Shown here: one piece after another, positions 11,501 through 20,500 of the stretch
Layout of the letters: every line of letters begins with the position of its first letter
Position numbering within the stretch: position 1 is the stretch's first letter
Assembly (NCBI GenBank): GCA_000934455.1
Contig: KN883317.1
Location: 128,475 to 151,737, forward strand
Reading direction: 5' to 3'
Origin: Apostichopus parvimensis
Taxonomy: Eukaryota > Echinodermata > Holothuroidea > Aspidochirotida > Stichopodidae
DNA: 23,263 nt
The notes under the pieces: generated by a model
Seen by the model: only the letters and a program-made list of their open reading frames with translations
What the model was told of the DNA's origin: nothing
The model's database searches: none
Program-made: the position numbers and the translations under genes

Positions 11501-14500
11501 AATGTACAAAACGGCTTCAATTTGGTGTGGCAAAGAAAATTAATATTTATGTTCAGAGCAAGGAACACAATTGCTATTCTAAGCTTGCTGAAAACCTTAA
11601 AATTGAAGAATTTTTTTTTAAATTTTAAGGTGAAACCAAAAAAATGGATATAACCAGTGGAAAGAGACTGGAATACTTCACACCTTGGGTTTAGATTGTG
11701 TTTGTAATTTCCTGTCCAGATAATAAAAGTAAATTGACAACAACCAAAGAAACTCACTAAAAATCTGACCTGTACATTAAAACAAATAAATAAAGAAATA
11801 AAAAAATAAATAAATAAAAGAGAAAAGAAAAAAAGAAGAAGCACAGCTTTCTTTTCTGAACCGTGCATTCCGGTTCAATAATGGTTTTCAGACTCAACCG
11901 TTAATCTGCCAGTCTGCTGAAATACTCCCTCACTCTCCCGCATGTGACCGACAGACACGAAGCTGTAACGATCACAGAATGGACATTATAAGATGAAAAT
12001 ATTTTGAGCAATATTACGATGTAACTCGGGTAATACCATGTTTTGCAATTTTGATTCTTTTAGTTCCTCATTTACTGTTAACTCCTGCTTTTGTTGACTT
12101 CCCCAATTAATCAGTGACAACATCCTTTCTCAGAAACTTTGAAGTTCCTCTTTCAGACACTTCCAAATTATTGTCTTTTCATTTTAGTTTTTATAAATGT
12201 TTATTTCAGCTATCTTTGAGGTGTATGAGTCAATTGCCTCTTCCCATGTTCCTGCATATTCATGAATGGCTTTGGCGATCAGCCGAGAGGTGTGACCTCT
12301 ATACGATATTACCATTGGATGACTGGGATCTCAGCTTGAACCAGACATTCAACAGACTTACAAATTCTAACAATTCTCAGGTGAGTTACTTGGCCAATTT
12401 AACATTGCAGGTGAAGAACTGTACTATGTGAACCACAGGCGATACACTGGCATAAAGAGAGTCCTGCAACTTCAATTTTGGCTTTGCTATTAGAGAAAAC
12501 TTTGGAAATGACGGAGAATAAGGGTGGGAGAGTTAATTGAGTGAGCAATTTGGTGATATGAAGTAGTTGTTTCTTAGCTGTAGCTTTGTATTATTCTGAT
12601 GTATTGACCTCATGTGACCTCCCTGTACCTTTAATCATGTTGATGGTATCATCTTAATGACAGATGTTACTTTAAAAATCATAGATTTCAATTTTCCATT
12701 TCTGTTTCAGCAGTAGTGCATAGTTGTCAATGTTTCGCATAGTCTGAATATCAAGGCCATGCAAGGCCTTCTCACATGACTTTACAATGTTCAGAATCAT
12801 GTGTGGGAGTGTGGGAATGTGGGGGTGGGGGAAGAGTGTTGGGGAGGAGATAATGTAAACATTCTTCACTCCTCTCTCTTACCTTTCAAATCTTGATGTA
12901 GAAACACATGTGCTTTCCTTAAGACTGGACAATTCACAAGGTAGAGGGAGGTGGTTAGGGACCTGGAAGGGGATCAGTAGGGGTCTACTGCTATTAAAGT
13001 TGTTACCAAGTTCTTCATACATGTCTAAGGGAGAGTAAATGATTTGAATGGAGACAGATAAATATCATCATTTTTGTGAAGTCATCAAAACAGTCAGCTT
13101 GCATTTAATTTACATCTGTCCAAATGAGATACTTTGCTGTATTTTGTTGCCTGTAAAATGCTAGGGCAAAAAAAAAGTGTAATTTTTTCCAAAAATGTCA
13201 TTTTTTTGTGTTTTTGTTTCACTTCTCAATACCACATATGAACAGGTCAAATATTTTCTGACTTTCTTTTTTAGCTCGCTGTTCAAGTTGGCTGCCTTAT
13301 CATACAAAAACCAGAAGCTACATTACAGAGAGCTCTTCTGCACGTGACTCAGAACCAGGAAGCTGTGAAAACGTTATGTGAGGTAAACTAAGATTAGCCG
13401 CATCCAGGGTATTGAGCCATCAGGATTGAGTTTAAGCATCACCTGGTGTGCTCTTTATTAATGGTCAAGAACAAAGTATGTAACTGCCACCCTCATAAAA
13501 GCTGTCCTAATGTCGGAACAGGACTGGGTGGATGTGACTATGGACCATTGAATATTCGTAATTAAAATAACTAACGACGCTAACGCATGCTAAGCCAACA
13601 GCGCTAATGTCTCTAACCAGTCGCTCGACGCAATGTGAGGAACGGCAAAAGGCTTGGAGCCTACACTTCACGTTCTGTGGCTACCCAATTTAATAATAAT
13701 AATGATAATAATAATAATTATGATTATTATTATTATTATTATTATTACTCAATTGACATTTTTACTCCTTTGAGATTTTGCTACATGTGGAAGAACATTT
13801 CAGGTGGAAATAGCTCTCCTGCATGCAAAACCAAAACACACAAACATTTTGTATTTTAGTTGTCCAGGGCTTGAACCCACAACCTACCAGATACTTGGTT
13901 CCATGATATCCCTGGTGCATATTTTACTTGCCTTGCTTTTTCATATGAAATTATTTTAAAATATTAATATATGAGAAAGTTGCTCACTTCATTGTCCATT
14001 ATACCTAGAGCTCTCATACGAGCATTGAAATGATAGCCACCCCCCCCCACCCCCTGCATTTCATATGGAACAATTTTAATATACATACGAGAAAATTGCT
14101 CACTTCATTGTTCATTATACCAAGAGCTCTCATACAAGCATTGAAATGATCGCTATTTTTCCACCGGAGGTGGTGATTTGTATAAGAACAACTGCATTGC
14201 TTGTTTTCTCAACCATTATTAAATAAACATTTACTAGTACTTATTACCTGAATATCGGTTAAAAAAAACATTGAGTGTCATATCCTGTATTTAATAGTCA
14301 CAAACCGCCATACTGGAAGTAAACACTATGGTAGAAATGCTGATATGTTTAACTGGTGGTCATATTAAATAGAAAGGGCACCATCTTTGTCTACCCCACA
14401 ATCAGGTACACAGCTTTCCCCTTGATTATATTTATAATCATTCTTGATTCCTAGCCAGAGGCTAAAGGGAATCTATGCTATGCTGATGGCATGTGTGCGT

Positions 14501-17500
14501 GTGCCTGCACTTGTTGAGGAAGCATTTTCCTCCATTGCTATTTCAATCTGGTGATTGCATATGTATAAACCGGGTATAAGGAAAGGAATGACTAAGTCTT
14601 CTGGCTTTCTTTTGATATTCTTTAACCATTCCACTGGTTTTGATTTTCTTCTGATATTCTTGCTATAGGTCGTCCAGAGTCTGCCACTGCTCAGAGAGTC
14701 GCATCCGTTAAGAACGGGAAAAGGTCTGCTCTTTTCGGTCGTGTTCCAGTATCTGCAGACTGAGGCTTGGACAAAAACAGAAGAATTGAACATATTCAAC
14801 TTTGTGGTGTGCTTGTGTCAGGTAGGATATGATGGATAGGTTATAGTGTGACTTGCGGATGGGTGGAGACAGCAAAGATTGTGATTCCGAAACAAGTTGG
14901 TGGGGTGGTCGGGGGGGGGGACAGAGGAGAGGTCAAGGAGAATGAGGTTTGCTATGTCCACTAGTGGAAATGTGGTACTTGTGCAAATTTTTATTTCTCT
15001 CCAAAAATGAATGTGAAAGATGGTAATAGGAGGTTAGGTGGACACATTGACATGCTTTCCTTCTTTGCCTTTTTCCCTTTATTCAATAATATGAACTCTC
15101 GTTCACATCTTGTTGATGTTTCACACATCCTTCTGTTTATATTTGAGCGGAGTTTCCTTTACGGTGTCATTTTTTCCCCCCGCCCTGCTCTCCTTTCATC
15201 AGATGATTTGTATGACTTTCCCGGTTCACTCTATCTATATTATTCCACAAACCTTAAGGAAAGTTACGACTATTATTTCCTTTACCGTATTATTTACTTA
15301 TTTATTTATTTTGGGACATGCTTGGTTTCCTGCTCTCCTTTCATCAGATGATAATGTATGATCTTGCGTGCTTGCTTGTTCTATATTATTCCACAAACCT
15401 TAAGTGAAGTTACGACTATTATTTCCTTTACCGTATTATTTATTTATTTATTTTTAGACATGCTTGGTTTCCTGCTCTCCTTTCATCAGATGATATGTAT
15501 GACCTTGCTGTTCTCTTTATAAACTTACAACTATTATTTCCTTTACCGTATTATTTATTTATTTATTTATTTATTTGGGACATGCTTGGTTTCCTGCTCT
15601 CCTTTCATCAGATGATAATGTATGACCTTGCTGTTCGCTTTATAAACTTACAACTATTATTTCCTTTTCTGTGTCTCTTTTGTTGTTAGATTCCTCACAG
15701 TATCAATGACGAATAATTAATGAGTAATTTGTGATCGTATGACTTAGGCTCTTCGGTTTATACAATAAATTATTATTTAAAATCAATTTTTACAGCGCCG
15801 CGATAAATTGTATAATTGCTTTCTATATTGGTAGGGATACTATTCATTCTGATAACAAAATATCGATATGACATTGAATCGAATACTTATGAAGAGTTCA
15901 TAAAAAACATAAGCACAAAAGAAATGCTTACAACATCACACCCCTGTTATGGTTTGTTGGAGACTACACAAGAGTTGGTTTTATTCTATGCATGTATGAC
16001 CACAGTCTTATAAGAGAGCCTCTAACTATCTGTCCAGTTGAGTGTAGGATAATCGTTTCCTTTCTCCAGTTTATTCCCTACCCCCTTCCCTTAATCCTCT
16101 CTTTGTCCCTCCACTGTTTATCTCCTACCTCTCCTCTTCCCCTGTTGGTTTCTTTCTTTCTTCTCTCCATCCCTGGTCTACTAATCCCCTTTCATCCATC
16201 TCTTTGTGTTCACCATGCTCATTAACCTGTCTGTATTTTGTGCGTGTTTTTGTCCCTTCTGTTACTGTTACTTGTCATTTAGCCTTTGAAGAAGATCCTG
16301 CTAGGATCGAAATGTCAGGCCAACTTACTTTTACACATTCTCCTACACAGGCTCTCTAGTGGATAAGCAGTTTGCTAACAGTTTTATGTTATTTTGGTTC
16401 CTAACATTGATAGTATTTCTACTGCATTCTACTGACCAGTGTCAGTGAACGCTAGACGTCATCTGTCTTTCTCGTCTGTGTGTTTGGGTGAGGGTGTGAT
16501 GTGTCCCATAGCAGTCTTAGTCTTTAGCTGTATGTCCTTTGGTTGATAATATCTAAATAAATGGTGGCATATCGCTTGATACCCACAAAGCAAGTTTTAC
16601 TCTTTTCGATCATAACTTTTTAGTGCTCCTTTTGTATCACAATAACAAGGCCTAATTTGCTTCTTTTTTCCACCCCTCCCATTTTTTCATGCCATATCAT
16701 AAGCTTGTAATTATGGAATCATAATGGTTTACTGAATAATAAATTAATTTGTGATTCACCATCTGACTGAGTGAAGAACATTCTTAATAAACAAAATATT
16801 TCATTCAAATTTTTGTTGATTTCTTTCAATTTTGTGAGCTTCAAAACATTTTTATATAAGAAAATTAAACTGTCTAGCCATTTGGGAAGATTCGGGTATC
16901 ACTAAATTATTAGCAAACTAAATGTCACTTTCTTTTTTTCAACAGGAATCTGTTTTCTTTGACTGTCCGATCATGCAGCCACCTGTCTTGTCATGTGATG
17001 AACTTCTCGTAGAGTTAATATTTCCGAGCCTTTCGTATGGATGTAATGCCATAGAGGGCAGCAAAGTGGCATCAGCGATGCCTTTGGAGAGGGCGCTAAA
17101 ACTCCTCAATAGACTTTTGCAATCAGCCGTAAAGTACATCTCACAAGAACTGTTGTTTTCCACTGTGATGTGTCTGTGTGAATTGTTGGAGAGTAACTCT
17201 AAGCAGTGGAGCATAGTTAAGGAACTCTGTACCGAGTCCCTGCAACTGGTCTGTAAGGGTATAACCTACATAACTAATGATGGTAAGAAATATATATCAA
17301 GTCTGACTTTGTGGTACAACATGGAATATATATATGTACATACATATCAATATGTATCTATATATATATCATTATTTAACGAAAATCCGCGTTTACTCCA
17401 AAAGAAAATAGTATTAGAGAAAACCAGAGAAATGAGATGTGACTTTTAATTGACAAATAAGGAGTAAAGTTTTTGAAAATATTTTGGAATTTTCAGTCCC

Positions 17501-20500
17501 CCTGGGACTTTCGTCAGCAATACTTGGCAGTCGAATGAAAAGTACAAAATGTAACACAATGAAAGTAACACGCTAGATATGTGTAAGTGACATTGATGGA
17601 ATGAGAACCAAATAAACCATGACTATACAGGAAGTGGATTAATTAACAAACAACGGATTACATATGCTTGTAGAACTGATAGTTGTTAAGGGGTCCCAAG
17701 TCTTTGTTGAGGCCGGTGATGTGAGACTTAATACAGAAGATCCAATCGATTTCTTTACGTCTAGTTTAGTAGCGGATTTGAAGTTTGAGGCAATTAAATG
17801 CAATTTACAAGAGGCCTCGCTGGCCTGCATGCTATGTTATGTACCTCACACAGGATCTCTTTTTGGCTATGAGGTCTTTGTTCTAACGATCTCCAGGTAG
17901 TTTTACCAAATTGACATTGTAGACATGTCAGCTACGCTGTCATGGTGTCTAGCTTTCACAGTGTTAACTACAGTACCTCACCGATTTCTTCTTTTCATCA
18001 CCTCTCAGCCGATGCAAATTTACAGCTCATGTGCAAGAATTTATACGAGTTTCATTGGTCAACAAAGCTAAAGGTATATAATCAACTAAAAAGTCTGGTT
18101 CCTGACTTTCAAAAAGTAAGTTAACCTGAACATGATTGATTTCTCATTCTGTTGCTCTCCAGAAAAATTGAATACATTTAGAAACATTATTGATCAGAGG
18201 AGGGTGTGGAACATTCTTCAGGAACATAAGCCATGAGCCAAAAACATTTCTTATAAGTCATGCAGAATATGCTTAAAAATTCCCCTTTTTGGTTTTCTGT
18301 TCATGAATATAGCCTGGATAGACAATTAATCAGTTTGGTATTTCTTTTCGAGGTATCTTATCACAATTTTGTACCAAAATTAGATCCACAGGGATCACAA
18401 CAGAACATAGGAATGAAATCATTATTTAAAGAGCTAACTTACCTAGTCAACAATTTTTACCTCAATTTAATAAACAGTCTCTTTCTCTATTGACTTTTTC
18501 TTTTATCTTTGTTTCTTGTTTATTTTATTTTCAGTACTCCCAGGAATGCCTGGACGCAGTACGCCTGCAGCTACGATCACTTCAAAATTTAGAAGGTGAG
18601 GGGATACTTAATGATATAGGTATAATTACAGTGTGTTGAAGACAAAGTCACTTATTAGATGCTTAGTTGCTAGGGTGGATCCAGGTTTCAGAGAAGGAAA
18701 TAAAATATGGAATGTGAAAGGTCTATAACTAGGTCCACATACAAGGTTGTGCTAATACCTGCTTCAATATACAACCCCCCATCCCACCACCATCCCCCAC
18801 CCACCTTGATTTGTGACTGGTCCCCTTTTCGTATTCAACTTATTATTATAACCAGAGTCACTGAATCCAGTAGTTATTCTATGATGATACAATGTACCTA
18901 TGTTCGTCTTTGGCGAAGAATATTTTATGCAGAGTTCGTTAATGCTCAGTATTTAAGGTTGGAACATGTGAAGGTCTTTCTAATACTTGATGGTTGGTCG
19001 GAAAAAAAATGAGACAACCTTCTAAAGATTTTTGTTTATAAACATCTATTTCGACATCAATGCAATAAACTTAAGAACGATAGTGGATTTAGCCCCAATT
19101 TTTTTCTCAAACGGCAAAGTATGCAATGTTCCGTACCCATGGTTAGAGAAATTTGTGAATTTAGGTATTTTGTCAGATATGATGGTTGGTTTTAAAATAA
19201 TGGACGAAATTTTCTTAATGGTAATTTAATAAACATTTCTATATCAACATTAATGCACTAGAACAAGTAAGTCTTTTTCCCCCCTAATTAGGAGATAAGT
19301 CAACCAAAGAGGAAGAATTGGCCATATGGGACACAATATTGCAAGTAAGCAGTACATCAGAAAAGGTAGCACAAGAGTGTTGTGAGGTTAGTATTGGTCA
19401 AACCAGAAGGGTTTGAAAACATTCTGATGTAATGTTTGATAATTTAGCCCAGATTTACTATTATAGCTGTTTAAGTTTCTGTAATAGATAGTAGAAAAGC
19501 ACTGGAGGGATTGGGGGTGGGGTTGGTAATGGGGCAAGTCCTCAGGGAGGTGTGTTGACTCTGATTCCTCCTACCAGACCTCTCCGTAAAGGTTTAAATA
19601 AAAAGAAATTTCAAGAGCTCTATGCCCAAGGTTATAGATATTTCTATATCATATATCAGTCTCTCTGAACCTGTGAGTCGTGGAAATTTCTGGTCCTGTT
19701 TAACGATTGATCTATAAAAGCAAATCTATTGGAACATTACTGGATACTTTATTATATCCTATCAGCTAACCTACTAAAATTGCTGCCTATTTTCAAAGTC
19801 AGGTAAAGCAAAAGTTGAACAAAAGTAGGAAACAACTTCCTTGATACTTGTTGTCTAGATGTTCACATTATTCATCAGCTCTTCAAATTTCCTCAGCTGA
19901 TTCATAAAGCAATCAATTTAAAGTTTTTTTTTTATATTATAAGAAGAAATTAGAATATATTGTTATTCCTCATTCCTATATTATCCCCGGACGACTAATT
20001 GACCCAAGGCTCCCCCTCCCTTCTCCCCCTCCCTTCTCCCCCTCCCTTCCCCCCCCCCCGATTTCCGGTAACACTGCATACTGTTGCAGATGATTTTTCA
20101 TGCTACAAGTCAAAGAGGCCAAGTTATAATCTTGCATGTGAAGTACACACACCCCAGTTTTTCCAATAATCTGTTTTGTTTTTTTCTCCCAGATTATCAT
20201 GACCGAGGCTACATCAACTTCCAGTTGCTACCAACTAAACCACAGATCATTGACGGTAGCCTTGGCATGCCATCTTGAACGGTGTACCATAGCAGAATGG
20301 AAGAGTACCCTGGTGACTCTTGGAGGTCTCCTTAGTTCATTCTCAATGGTTCCATACTCTAGTCTGTTTTCTGGATACTTGCCTTTGAATATTCATGGTA
20401 AGAACCCTACAAATACTCAATAATTACCTGCTTTTAAAAGTGTTTGTTAAAGCAACTATATAAGTGCTACCTGTATGTATTGTATGTATATTAGATCCTC

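Larger units (their letters stand above)
13383..14668. other. Intron E-F with microsatellite and local duplication
   Basis: It contains an (AAT)n-(ATT)n tract at 13691-13747 and a 120-bp duplication at 13941-14150 (listed separately). No in-phase exon was found and the remainder is unique. Confidence 0.5.

Noticed and set aside
11488-11868. 126-codon - strand frame rich in Phe/Leu/Ile
   Set aside because: It is driven by an A/T-rich low-complexity stretch, with no motif and no splice context.
14473-14799. 108-codon - strand frame
   Set aside because: It is a shadow of exon F, which is supported on the + strand by splice sites and phase.
17664-17900. 78-codon + strand frame in the G-H intron
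   Set aside because: The opposite strand of the same bases carries the Penelope-like endonuclease end, so this is its antisense shadow.
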